Shown: positions 1 through 9,998 of the stretch, piece by piece
How positions within the stretch are numbered: position 1 is the stretch's first letter
Layout of the letters: every line of letters starts with the position of its first letter
Assembly (NCBI GenBank): GCA_003116875.1
Contig: BCKT01000007.1
Coordinates: 1,006,836 to 1,070,835 of the forward strand
Direction: 5' to 3'
Length of the DNA: 64,000 nt
Source: Takashimella koratensis
Lineage: Eukaryota; Basidiomycota; Tremellomycetes; Trichosporonales; Tetragoniomycetaceae
Notes under the pieces: model-generated
Database searches by the model: none
Told to the model about the DNA's origin: nothing
Seen by the model: the letters and a program-made list of their open reading frames with translations, nothing else
Made by a program: the position numbers and the translations under genes

Positions 1-288
1 CCTTCCTCCCCTTCCGCAGCGATCCCCGCGCTCCTCGGTGCGACGTACGCCAATACCTCGGGCAACGCAGCGACAGGCGCGGGTGCCGGCGGAGAAGTGT
101 TTGCGGACAGCGACGATGAAGGGCTGGACGATGAGGCCCGAGCGCATAAGGAGGATTTCAAGAAGAAGAGGGCGCAGCATTATGGGCAGGAAGCGGCGAG
201 GGCACTGAAACAGGCAAAGGAGATGCCGGTGGAGGATGAGGAGGAAGGAGCGACAGGGAGGGATGTGAAGATGAATGGGAACGCGTGA
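1..288 (+). CDS. GLC8: Protein phosphatase 1 inhibitor-2 (GLC8/IPP-2) family, C-terminal part
   Basis: This is the last exon of a gene that enters from the left edge. The frame is open from base 1 (first residues PSSPSAAIPALLGATYAN) to the TGA at 286-288. The tail contains an acidic patch (DSDDEGLDDE), then a basic helix-like segment with F-KKK-R-x-x-H-Y followed by ALKQAKEM, and ends in acidic residues. The K/R-x-x-HY signature followed by an amphipathic helix is the element with which inhibitor-2 docks over the PP1 active site, and fungal members carry it near the C-terminus. By family, the protein binds and modulates PP1 (Glc7), affecting glycogen metabolism and mitosis. The N-terminal PP1-binding motifs lie outside the window, so the assignment rests on about 95 residues; another acidic nuclear protein is possible. 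Confidence 0.6.
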   Translation, partial: PSSPSAAIPALLGATYANTSGNAATGAGAGGEVFADSDDEGLDDEARAHKEDFKKKRAQHYGQEAARALKQAKEMPVEDEEEGATGRDVKMNGNA

Positions 289-784
289 GGGCCGAGAGAG
301 GGGTGATACGAGCAATGACGAAGTGGTGCTTGGTCAAGTTGGGGAATCATGGTTGAAGGCGTGAGTTTGGGTGTGGACACAGGGGCGAGGTATCAGTTGC
401 AGATAACATGTGTATTTGATAGTGAAACGACGCATGAGATACCCTTTGGTGAATGATAGCACTTCTGTGATTCAATGCTCCATCACACACTCGCGTTGCT
501 CGAGTACCGCGGTGTCAGCATAGCATGCCAAAGGTCACAATTCGTTGCATACATCACTGGCAAGGCGCAAAATGAGATCCAACCAAGCCTTACCAAGCCT
601 CAAGGCAGTCAGCTCGTCGGCTGAACCAATGACTAGACTATGGACTTTGTCTGCTTTCCTGTTCTTGACAAAGGCCGCTGCTGGAGGAGGTAGTCCAACA
701 ATTCGGATCCTCCGTCGTAGTCGGGGCAAGCTTATCCCCTGTTGCCTAAGTCCGCAGCCTCGACAAGCTTATCCTCGAGCGTCT
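289..784. other. Intergenic 3' region
   Basis: The stretch lies between the stop of the IPP-2-like gene and the stop of the first family A gene, so it is the shared 3' flank of two convergent genes. No convincing open frame, RNA gene or repeat was seen. Confidence 0.5.
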
Positions 785-1309
785 TCAGCTTCTCGAGGCT
801 TCCCTGAGCGTAACCTCGGGATCAACGTCGGAGAGGATGGAGACGACTCCTTCACTCAAGTCCAATTGAAATCCGTACTGCCACAAGCTGTGCTTGCTAA
901 AACTTTCAGGTGGTTTGATCTGCCCAAAGCTACTTGCCGCCCTCTCTTCCGAGGCGAGACAAGACTTGAACCCCTTAGAAAGACCCCCCATGATGGTCCT
1001 AGCTTTCCGTTCCGAGTTCATTTGAAACCCCATAACCCTGTAAACGGGTTCAGATCTAATGAAGGAGTCGGCGGTGAAAGAATATATCGAGGTATTCAAG
1101 ATATCGCGTGCAGGCTCCACAATCAGTTGAATCGAAGTTAGCGGGTCGGGGTGATCTTTGAGACTCAAGCTGCACGTCGTACCCACATCTATCTGTTGAG
1201 ATTTATGCAAGATAGTAAAAGATGCAGTGATGCTGTATGCATCGGGCACGTCGCGTGTAAGTTTGAGCATGCGATGGAAAATATCACGCGTTTGTTCGCT
1301 GACGGACAT
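785..1309 (-). CDS. Orphan protein, family A copy 1
   Basis: Single-exon gene of 174 residues, product not recognised. The start chosen is the ATG at 1309 (MSVSEQ...) rather than an in-frame Met at 1513. A TATA box on this strand at 1431-1437 lies about 120 bases upstream, and the start then aligns with that of the neighbouring paralogue. The protein aligns along its length with the product of 1995-2594: both have R-M-L-x-L-(T/S)-R-(D/N)-V-x-D-x-Y-x-I-T-A-S-F near the N-terminus, a middle segment P-A-x-D-x-I/L-x-x-T-S-x-x-S-F, and S-E-R-K-A followed by a G-L-x-x-G-F helix. No signal peptide, membrane segment or known motif is visible. The pair is probably a recent lineage-specific tandem duplication. 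Confidence 0.6.
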   Translation of the reverse strand: MSVSEQTRDIFHRMLKLTRDVPDAYSITASFTILHKSQQIDVGTTCSLSLKDHPDPLTSIQLIVEPARDILNTSIYSFTADSFIRSEPVYRVMGFQMNSERKARTIMGGLSKGFKSCLASEERAASSFGQIKPPESFSKHSLWQYGFQLDLSEGVVSILSDVDPEVTLREASRS

Positions 1310-1430
1310 GTTGATGAGAAGGGTTTTCCCTAGTGAGAGGGTCACTTGGAAGATTTGAAGAATTGGTGTTCGAGTGCTTGGCGATAGGTCGTAGGGGGGA
1401 AGAAAAGCAAGCAAAGGCTTAGTTTTGGGT

Positions 1431-1437
1431 TTATATA
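1431..1437 (-). promoter_or_regulatory. TATA box of family A copy 1
   Basis: On the minus strand this reads TATATAA, 122 bases before the ATG at 1309. It supports the shorter N-terminus, because the upstream in-frame Met at 1513 lies on the far side of this box. Confidence 0.5.
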
Positions 1438-1994
1438 TTCGGCAGCTGGGAGTTTGCACACCAATGGAAAAGGTAGACTGAAACGCGAGGAGCGAGCTAA
1501 CAAGGGAAGTCAAACCGACAGCGTATGGCAGTTGCCGAACGGCCGAGAAAGTTGGAAGGCGAGAAGTGTGGGCTCCAACGTGTGAGACGGACGGCTGAAA
1601 GGACTACATCGAGACAAAGCAAGGTAAGCGGAGCTTCTGATCCAAGTACATCTTGCTCCCTTCACACTCTGAGTGTTCTGAGGATTGCCAGACTCAAGCG
1701 CTTTGGCGGGTCTGAAAGGTGATGCCATGATGTAAGTGCTCACGATTCGCCACCGCCGGTCATCAGGTAGAATTGACTCGTCTGACGCAGCGGCATATTG
1801 AGCTTGAGCCCGCTTGCATGGCTGAACAGTACCTATGGGGACAGTGGTAGAGGGATGAGAGGGGAGTGAACCAAGTTCTTGAGCAGCCAAAGCCCTATCC
1901 GGTCAACGCAATAAGATCTCAGAAAAGCATCAAAAGGGGAACTTCGATGTCTCCAGCTCGTTCGTCGTCGTGACGAGGTCTTCCTGTGTGTCAT
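1438..1994. other. Intergenic region between the two family A genes
   Basis: Holds the upstream region of copy 1 and the 3' flank of copy 2. Short open frames on both strands have no family resemblance and are not called. Confidence 0.4.
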
Positions 1995-2594
1995 TCACCT
2001 TGGGGGGTCAGACTTGATAGCTTGAGCTTCCAGCTCGTCCGGTTTCGCTGAGGCTTGATTGAGCATACTCCACGGCTCCCCATCGTTTTTGCCATAAGTG
2101 AAAGTAACTCGTCCATTACCATAAGTCAACCAAGAGTTATCGGACGATACCTTGAGGCTCTTGTATTTTGCGAGTGAAGATGGAGGGTCGAGAACTCCAA
2201 ACTGACTCTCCTCCCAAGCTGTCGAGTCAAGACAAACTTGAAAGCCTTGAGCGAGACCTTGTTTAAGAGGACCGGCTTTGCGTTCTGAAGCGGCTCTGTC
2301 GCTTGCGCTTACCGGCATACTTATTTCCCTGACGAAGGAGCCGGAATGGAAACTGCGCATCGAGGTGTATATGAGGTCGCACGCGGGTTTACCAATGAGC
2401 GGAATAGCGAGCAGTGCTTTCGTGTCCCCTTTGAAGTGGAAGCTGCACAAGGCGCGTACAGTTATGTCGCCCACCCCATGTGAGACGTCGAAGGACGCTG
2501 TGATCACGTACGTATCACGTACGTTGCGTGAGAGTGTCAGCATGCGATTGAAGAGCGTACAGGATTGTTCCCTGACGAGGTCGATGGAAGACAT
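1995..2594 (-). CDS. Orphan protein, family A copy 2
   Basis: Single-exon gene of 199 residues, not recognised. It begins MSSIDLVREQ and is paralogous to the gene at 785-1309 in the same orientation: the helix with RML-x-L, the DxYxITASF strand, an F-x-x-D-x-x-A/P-L-x-x-I-x-L-I-x-x-P-A stretch and the A-S-E-R-K-A segment are shared. The copies differ strongly in their last 40 residues; this one has a charged tail (NQASAKPDELEAQ...). There is no TM segment, signal peptide or cysteine motif, and no intron, which is unusual here where conserved genes carry many. Function unknown; a soluble two-layer fold is only a guess. Confidence 0.6.
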   Translation of the reverse strand: MSSIDLVREQSCTLFNRMLTLSRNVRDTYVITASFDVSHGVGDITVRALCSFHFKGDTKALLAIPLIGKPACDLIYTSMRSFHSGSFVREISMPVSASDRAASERKAGPLKQGLAQGFQVCLDSTAWEESQFGVLDPPSSLAKYKSLKVSSDNSWLTYGNGRVTFTYGKNDGEPWSMLNQASAKPDELEAQAIKSDPPR

Positions 2595-3391
2595 GATGAA
2601 TGGAAGTGCTTGGTACTGGAGAGGTCGGTTACTTCAATAGTGTGGTCAAGGCGAATCCTTGCTTTGACAATCCGATGTATGGTCAAGGAGCGGGGGAAAG
2701 CGACATACACTTTGCCTTATACAGAAAGAAACGGATTGAATTGTACGAGTGCAGCGTTATCGTCGATTTTGGTGCAGTGAAGAAAGGACTCGAAAAAGGA
2801 TGCCAGAACAAAGGACGTGAACTTTTTTGCACGACTGCGTCGGATAGTGGACAAGGGAGGGTGCATCTGATATCCTTGGCGTTGTGGGAACAGCCTAAGC
2901 AAAAGAGTAAAACCAGACGATGCTGTATTTTGCGCGGCGGCAATGTATTTCCTTTGACGAAACGTATACGAAACGTATCAAGAGGCGAGATCAAACACTG
3001 GCGTACGAGTAGAGCAGGAGGGAGCATCAAAGCCAGAGCTTCACCGGCAGCAGGATAAAACACGCTTTCCCTTGATCAGTCCAGCCATAGACAAAAGAGC
3101 AGATTTGCGGTGCAACAAAGCGACCAAACAGCTTTCTGATCTGACAGCTGACATGCAAATGCTGGTCATGCAAAGGTATTCCATTTGCCAGTGATGTGAC
3201 GTACGGATGCAGAGCTCGGTGGCGAGCAAACGAGAGTTGCCGGGTGTGAATGCCGCCACCGCTCTTGCATGGTTGATTCCCCATTTCAGGCACGGCCCAT
3301 AAAAATTTCCAATGACCACCACCAAAATAAATCCACCTCCTACACTCCACATCAACCTCCACCCTACCTACCTACCACCGCCATCCGCACC
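2595..3391. other. Divergent intergenic region, family A copy 2 / DBP3
   Basis: Upstream region for both flanking genes. An open frame of 152 codons at 2600-3058 on the plus strand has no recognisable features and is not called. The CA/CT-rich stretch just before 3392 looks like the DBP3 leader. Confidence 0.4.
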
Positions 3392-5809
3392 ATGTCGGCA
3401 GACACGATCGAAGCGACCTCGCCCAAGTTGAGCAAAGAGGAGAAGCGAGCTCGCAAGGAGGCCAAGAAGGCACGTAAAGAGGCCAAAGCAGCCAAAGCAG
3501 CTGCTGCGGCTCCTGAGGAGACTTCGGCCGCTGAGGCTGTTGAGGTGAAGGAGAAGAAGGAGAAGAAAGACAAGAAGGTGAAGAAGGAGAAGAAGCGCGC
3601 TCGCGAGGAGGCCGAGGCCGCGGGAGAGGAAGTCGTCGCGGCTGTTGAGTCGACCCAGAGCGAGGAGCCGAAGAAGAAGAAAAAGGCCAAACTCGATGCC
3701 GATGCCGAGGTCAGCGCCGATGCTACCCCTGCTGCCGAGGAGCCGATCTCGAAGAAGAAGCAGAAGAAGCTCGCTCGGGAAGCTGCAGCTGCTGCCGCTT
3801 CCGCCGACCCCTCTGCTTCGACCTCTAACCCCTCCACCGCTACCGCTACCGCGACGACCTCTACTCCTGCCGAGTTCACCGCCGAACACACCGCTTACCT
3901 CGCCGAACAAAACATCACCCTCTCCCCTTCGCTCTTCCCGCCTGTCCTCTCAATCGCTTCGCTGCCGATCATCCCTTCTATCCAGACTTTTCTGCGCAAG
4001 TTCACCAAACCGACTCCGATCCAGGCGTGCTCGTGGCCTGCTTTGCTGGCTCGCCGTGACGTCGTCGGTATCGCCGAGACAGGTTCGGGCAAGACACTCT
4101 CGTTTGGTGTACCGGGGATGAACTTGCTTGCGTCTTTGCCTGTGCCGACGAGCAAGGGCAAGGGGAAATGGAAGAGCGGGGCGGGAAGCGTTCAGATGCT
4201 CGTGCTTGCGCCGACTAGGGAGTTGGCGCAGCAGAGCTTCGACACCCTTCTTGATCTCGGGAAGGGCGTCGGGATCTCGGCGGTCTGCTTGTTCGGCGGT
4301 GTCGGGAAAGACGAACAGATTCGCGAACTCCGCAAGGACTCGGTCCGGATCGTCGTTGGTACACCAGGCAGGACGCTCGACCTCGCCGACTCCGGCGACC
4401 TCGATCTCTCCACGTGAGTCGTAGTCCCATAGGCGTCTCGGGCGAGATGAGAGCGGCTGAGAGAAGTAGCTGACGGATCTCTTTATGACTCTATAGCGTT
4501 TCTTACCTCGTACTTGATGAGGCAGACCGCATGCTCGACCAGGGTTTCGAGAACGATATTCGCCGAATCATCGCACACACCCCTAGCCATACCTCAGGCC
4601 GTCAGACTGTCATGTGTGAGTGGTCATCTCCTGTTGAATCTCTGCTCCTTGTTCTACCCGCGACATCAATGAGCTTGCTGGTCCTGCCCTGTCGCTGTTG
4701 CCAGTACACAAGCTTCAAGCTGACATTTGTTTCCTCGTGGGTTTACAGTCTCCGCTACTTGGCCCGAGTCGGTTCGACGACTTGCGAGCACCTTCTTGAA
4801 CGACCCGATCCGAGTGACTGTTGGCAGCGACGAGTTGTCTGCCAACAAGCGAATCGAGCAGATTGTTGAGGTCCTCGACGACCCTCGTGGCAAGGAGTGA
4901 GTCCGCTTTCTCCAATTACCACCCTACATCTTCTAGTCCTAGTCCTGCCTTCTATCTCTTCACTGACACTGACATCTCCACTCCAGCCCTCGCTTGCTTC
5001 ACCACCTCCGCGCTCACCTCAAGACCCAACCAAACACCCGTATCCTCGTCTTTGGGCTGTACAAGAAAGAAGCCTCGCGTCTTGAATACACCATCCGCCG
5101 AGCAGGCTACAACGTCGGTGCACTGCACGGTGATATGTCCCAGGCAGACCGATTCCGAGCTCTTGACAATTTCAAGAACGGGTCGGTTAATGTTTTGGTC
5201 GCTACGGATGTCGCAGCGAGGGGTTTGGATATCCCGGATGTATCGTTGGTTATCAACGTTACTTTCCCTCTGACCACTGGTACGTTGCGGCGTCTTTCTA
5301 TGTATCCTTGCGTTTGGATATCTGTGTGCTGTTCTGTGTGCTGACTATCCTGTCTGGTTATACGAGTAGAGGACTTTGTGCACAGATGTGGGCGAACAGG
5401 TCGAGCTGGTAAGACCGGCAAGGCCGTCACCTTCTTCACGGGCGAGGCACACGAGAAGTCTCTTGCCGGCGAGTTCATGCGCGTTCTCCGTGACGCTGGT
5501 GCAGAGGTGAGTGTCCCGTATCTTCCCTCGCGACCAGTTCTTCATCCACCTTGCCTCGTTGGAAATTCCCTTTCCGCCGGACTTCCCCTGACACCCCCCA
5601 GGTGCCCCAAGAGATGGACCGTTTCCCGTCGACTATCAAGAAGAAGGGTGAGTACCTTGTTCCCTCAACGGTACCTTGACTTTCTGGGTTGCACGACGTC
5701 TGGCACGGATTGAGCATCGCTGACAATCCGTTCAGAGCACGGTGCCTACGGTGCCTTCTACCGCGACACGGCCGACGCTCCCAAGGCGTCCAAGATCACT
5801 TTCGACTAA
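3392..5809 (+). CDS. DBP3: DEAD-box ATP-dependent RNA helicase Dbp3
   Basis: Seven exons: 3392-4413, 4497-4615, 4749-4896, 4987-5279, 5370-5506, 5602-5647 and 5736-5809, joined 1839 nt, 612 residues. The N-terminal 170 residues are Lys/Glu/Ala-rich, typical of nucleolar Dbp3. The helicase core follows in order: Q motif ([19 protein letters not shown]), Walker A (ETGSGKT, about residue 231), [34 protein letters not shown] and [10 protein letters not shown]. The end, EHGAYG...KITFD, is characteristic of Dbp3. By family it acts in 60S pre-rRNA (ITS1/A3) processing in the nucleolus. Every exon junction falls on a GT...AG pair and restores a conserved motif: intron 1 lies just before [10 protein letters not shown], and intron 2 splits the phenylalanine codon before SAT. 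Start: first ATG of the frame after a CA-rich leader. Confidence 0.95.
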
Positions 5810-7143
5810 AAGTTGGATTTGGTTCTTTCGTATAGAGAGATTGAGGGACTGTCTTTGCAGGAAGGAAGGCGTAGACCCGGGCCGTACACATGGACCCAGC
5901 TGACCGCTGGTAGCTGGACAGCTGGTAACGGTACCCCTTTCAATCATTTCTAGATTGCAATCCTTCATCTATTCCTTTAGCTGTTTGGTTCTCTTTTGTA
6001 TTCCGTGTGATATGATCTGTCATCTTTGGCATTGAAATGGGATCGAGCATAGTGTTGGTGCACGCTCAGGTTGTTATTGACGCGTTATCTTATCGTCTAC
6101 TCGAGTCCTGACGGTCGTTTCGTCGTATGCGCGGACTGACAGTATCGACGCACGGACGGACCCCCTCGGCCGTGTCGGTTTACCGTTTTATCAGATTTCA
6201 CTGAGTGATGACGACCACCAGGAGGCTGAGGTGTCCGAGCCCAAAGGCTAAATCCAAAAGTGGCGATATTGCCACATTAGGAAACCATCCCAGGGCAAGC
6301 TTCTCTCCCCGTTTCCCTTCTTTCGCCGCCCGTTCGCCACCCACCCACTCACCCTTGACCCACAGGACCCCACGCCCGAAGAAAACGGGCACCCACCAGG
6401 AGACATCGGCAGCGGCGGCGGCCGGTGACGCACCGGTGAATCAGCACATGGCTCAAACCCTCGATCGCTGACGGGGGGCGATTGAAACTTTTCCCCCCTC
6501 CCCCGTCAGCCAGACTGAACTTGAACCTGGCCGTGGGCCGTATGGAGAGACTGGATGCAGAGCTAGTTTGGGAAAGAACCGACCGTCCGTCTACCCTACG
6601 CCCTTTGGTCAGACAGATGACGAGCCGGGGGGCTCCCCTCTCCCCTCGGGTCCCGGTAAACCAGGCGACAAGGAGGTAAACGACATGAGCCCTACGGGGT
6701 TTAGCTTGGGAAGGGGATTCCCGCAGTCTTCGAGTGAATTCGATAAAACTGCGTCAGGGAGGAAGAGAAGCAACGGTCGGCGTGCCGTAACTCCCCCCCC
6801 CCCCTTCTCCTCTCCCCTATCTATCCACGTATCTCCCTCGTCTGTGTCCCTCCGCCTGCCCCACCCCGTTCCTCCCACGCGGAGCTCTGGGTCCATGTCC
6901 ATCGTCCCACCCGGCTAAGATCGACGACTAAGCCATTCACCGCCTACTCACCCTGTCGCCTCCTCGCTTCCTCGTCTCCACTCAGGAGCTGAGTATATAA
7001 CCTCTTCTCCCCTCGGTTCAACTTTAGCTCTCTTCCAACTTCCAGCTACCCAAGATTACACAGTAACCAACGCCTCACACCTCTATCCTCAACCTCAACC
7101 TCTATCACCTCTTTCCGTGTCTATCACCCCTATCACCTCAGCC
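5810..7143. other. Intergenic region upstream of the peroxidase gene
   Basis: A 1.3 kb stretch with no convincing gene. It contains G/C-rich tracts (6470-6500 and 6790-6805) and a TATA box at 6994-7000, then a CT-rich leader with short CCTCAAC-type repeats running into the ATG at 7144. The unusual length for this compact locus is in keeping with a stress-regulated promoter (inference). Confidence 0.5.
6994..7000 (+). promoter_or_regulatory. TATA box of the peroxidase gene
   Basis: TATATAA, 144 bases before the ATG at 7144, followed by a pyrimidine-rich leader. It is one of few clear TATA boxes in the window. Confidence 0.6.
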
Positions 7144-8076
7144 ATGTTCAACTTTGTCTCTTCAACGCTCGGGTACGAGACTCTTCCTGCGGGTGTCGCG
7201 GGAAAGTCGTTCTACGACCTCAAGGCGACACTTCCCAAGAACAAAGAGATTGACTTTGTGCGTTGCGTTACCGAGTTTGAGTGGATGGAAAGCCGGCTTA
7301 GCTGACCTCTCTTCTCCTTGGTTTTGGCCGTATAGTCCACGTTCAAGGGCAAGCCCGTCTTGATCGTCAACACCGCGTCCAAGTGGTCCGTCCCTTCTTT
7401 CCCCGCCTCTCATCGTCTTCTCTTCCTTTCCCCTAAACCGGATCTATGAACCTGCACATTGTTGTTGCCTTGTCACACGACTGACCTTCCCCAGCGGATT
7501 CACCTACCAATACGGCGGCCTCGAGGAGCTCTACAAGACCTACCATGACCAGGGCCTTGAAGTCATCGGGTTCCCATGCGACCAGTTCGGTGGACAGGAG
7601 CCTGGGAGCGACGACGATATCGAGACCTTCTGCACCCTCAACCACGGCGTCACCTTCCCGCTCGCGACCAAGGTGAGTAAAACTCAAGCGCAAGCGATAG
7701 CTGGCTCCGGAGCTGGAAGCCGAGCTTGCTCTGCAGATCAAGGGGATAGTACGGGTCTATGGAAGCTGATATAGGTTGCAATAGTCCAACGTTAACGGCG
7801 CCGACATGAACGAAGTCTTTGCCTGGCTCAAGAGCAAGGCCTCCGGTCTCGCAGGCACCACTACCATCAAGTGGTGAGTAACTCCCTTGTTGTGGTCGGG
7901 ATTTAATTCCATCGTCGTGACTGGCACTCAACCTCAGAGCGCAAGGGCATGGCTGACTTTTTGGCAGGAACTTTACCAAGTTTCTTATCGACCGAGAGGG
8001 CAACGTTGTCAGCCGATTCGCACCGACCACCAAGCCCGAGGCGCTCAAGGCGGAGATTGAGAAGGTCTTGGCGTAA
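7144..8076 (+). CDS. HYR1: Glutathione peroxidase-like thiol peroxidase (Gpx3/Hyr1 type)
   Basis: Five exons: 7144-7257, 7336-7385, 7495-7672, 7785-7873 and 7968-8076, joined 540 nt, 179 residues, the usual family length. The core shows NTASKCGFT (peroxidatic Cys), [25 protein letters not shown] (position of the resolving Cys in yeast Gpx3) and [11 protein letters not shown], so the Cys, Gln and Trp/Asn catalytic positions are kept. By family it reduces H2O2 and lipid hydroperoxides with thioredoxin and can relay oxidation to an AP-1 factor. The N-terminus ([22 protein letters not shown]) is slightly longer than in yeast; a weak mitochondrial presequence cannot be excluded. The catalytic cysteine codon is split by intron 2, whose donor is GTCCGT, and the active-site Trp codon by intron 4. 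Confidence 0.95.
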
Positions 8077-8605
8077 GCGAGGGAGTGTTGGTTACAGCCA
8101 GGCTGTGCTAGCTACGAGCAGGCAGGCGGGGAGGTGGGAGATGGGATGTGTTTGAAACGGGTGAACTTTGCCTTCAATCCTCAGTGAAACAGAATGAATA
8201 GATGCGCACGAGCGAGAATGCGGTCAGAAGGCGGGCAGAGGGGAGCAGAGGGGTACGAATAACGGAAGAGTGAAGTCTGGAGGTACTGGGAGATGAGAGC
8301 GTCGTTGTACTATCAGTAATAATGCAGTGACCTTGACTATAACAACAGACCAGTGACGAGCAGCTCTCTATGTTTAGGTTTGAATGCAAGCTCCCTGCAA
8401 GCTTGGCCGAGGATTGTAGAAGCAACAAAGGACAGATGGCCACCTTGGACCGACCCGGTGGCTCCGCTCTTGCGTGCCTCTAATTACGCCGACAGCTTGT
8501 CAATTCCAATTTCGCATCATCCATCCATCCTTCCTTCCGTCACCGTCCTCGTCATTTCCAACCATCAAACCGCGACTGGTCAAACCCTCGATCAACCTCG
8601 TCGCT
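8077..8605. other. Intergenic region, peroxidase / CAB5
   Basis: 3' flank of the peroxidase gene and upstream region of CAB5. The last 150 bases are CA/CT-rich and look like a leader. No gene or clear TATA box seen. Confidence 0.4.
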
Positions 8606-9636
8606 ATGCTTGGTAAGTCCTGGCCTTTGGTGTATGCTGACCTTGTAGTCGTCGGTCTCACTGGCGGTATTGCGTCTGGTAAGCCCTTAGTCTTTGCTGT
8701 ACTGGTGTCTCTCCTCCCTTTTACTGGTGCTTCCCTTGCATCTACTCACCGCTTGTCTCCAGGCAAGTCCACTGTCTCCCGGATATTCGCCGAGACGCAC
8801 CACTTACCCATCATCGATGCCGACATTCTCGCTCGGGATGTCATCGCCCCCGGCACCTCTGGTTACCGCCTTGTCGTCTCCCACTTCGGTCCTGACCGCG
8901 TCCTCCTCCCCGACGGTGTAACTCTTGACCGCGCGGCCATTGGGGATATCGTATTCAACGATCCGGACGAACGAAGGTGGTTGAATGCGGTCGTGCATCC
9001 GAGAGTAAGGAGAGAGATGGTCAAGAGGGTGTTGTTAGCTTGGATTAAAGGGGAATGGTGTGTCGTAGTGGATGTACCGCTGTTGATTGAGGCTGGGTTG
9101 CATAAGTGGGTAGGCGAGGTAGTCGTTGTCTACGTGTGAGTACCTAGATCCGCTTCAAATCCCATTCATCTTCACATATACGTCTGGCTCTAGCTGACTT
9201 GTGTAGTAACGAGAAACTTCAAAAAGCTCGGCTCCTCTCCCGCGCTTCCAACCCACCACTTACCGAATCCCAAGCTAGCGCACGAATCGCTGCCCAACTT
9301 CCTTTATCTACCAAACTTCAATACTCTACTTCAGTCATCGACAACTCTGGTACCCTCTCTGACCTTGACGCGCAGGTAGACCGTGTCGTCTCTCGTTGGC
9401 GAGCATCTCAAGGCGGTTCTATAGGTTGGTGGTGGCGTATATGCTGGTTAGTCCCGCCCGTCGGACTCGCAGCGGGCGCGATATGTCTAGTCAGGGCGTG
9501 GTGGAGAGGGAAGAAGGGAGCAAGGAGGAGAGGTAGGGGTGAGGTAGAGAGGAAAGATGAGTATGAGATGGGAGTAAGGAGAAGAAGAGGGACAGGGAGT
9601 AGTGAGGACCCAACGAGAAGTATCATGGATGATTAA
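8606..9636 (+). CDS. CAB5: Dephospho-CoA kinase
   Basis: Four exons: 8606-8612, 8649-8678, 8763-9135 and 9207-9636, joined 840 nt, 279 residues. The first exon is only 7 nt (ATG CTT G). Splicing gives M-L-V-V-G-L-T-GGIASGKST, where the P-loop itself is split by intron 2. Other family features are DADILARDV, HP-x-V-R near residue 103, and the lid/LIEAGLHKW region. The enzyme phosphorylates dephospho-CoA to CoA, the last step of CoA synthesis. After the kinase domain a Trp-rich hydrophobic segment (GWWWRICWLVPPVGLAAG...) looks like a single C-terminal membrane anchor, followed by a basic tail. Yeast Cab5 and animal DCAKD proteins are membrane associated, so a tail anchor to ER or mitochondrion is plausible. 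Confidence 0.93.
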
Positions 9637-9998
9637 GGAAGGTTAGGGCGCAGTATGTATAAGATAGATGCGAGAGGCAGATCGGCGTTGTTGATTTTCT
9701 CGGTACTGTCAGAGCCGTCGGAGCTGTCGCCTGCTGTAGTCTGATCTCGACTATAGGGGTTGTGCTCAAGCTGGGTCAGATGCTTGGACCGACGGTGACC
9801 CGTGCCTGGCTTGACGCTCGGTGCTCGGCTGCATGAACCGTCTCTTTTTTGTCTTTACAATCACCCTTGACAATTCCCATTCAACATTCCAACCGCGACT
9901 ATCATCGCACCACCCCTTCCCTCATTCTCATCACCCCTCCAAACCCGTTTCCATCAGTATCGCTTCACCCTCAAATCATCTCTCATATCGCATATACC
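9637..9998. other. Intergenic region, CAB5 / ERF4
   Basis: Short shared flank with no gene seen. The last 150 bases are CA/CT-rich leader-like sequence. Confidence 0.4.

Noticed and set aside
545..1141. 198-codon plus-strand frame
   Set aside because: Lies antisense to family A copy 1, which has a paralogue and a TATA box; composition is that of a shadow frame.
2500..2525. Repeat ACGTACGTATCACGTACGT as a regulatory palindrome
   Set aside because: It lies within family A copy 2 and encodes the conserved R-D-T-Y-V-I-T segment.
2600..3058. 152-codon plus-strand frame upstream of DBP3
   Set aside because: No family features, no paralogue and no convincing promoter; begins inside the promoter region of family A copy 2.
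3364..3910. Ala/Ser- and Leu-rich minus-strand frames opposite DBP3 exon 1
   Set aside because: Mirror the Lys/Glu/Ala-rich helicase N-terminus; clear antisense shadow.
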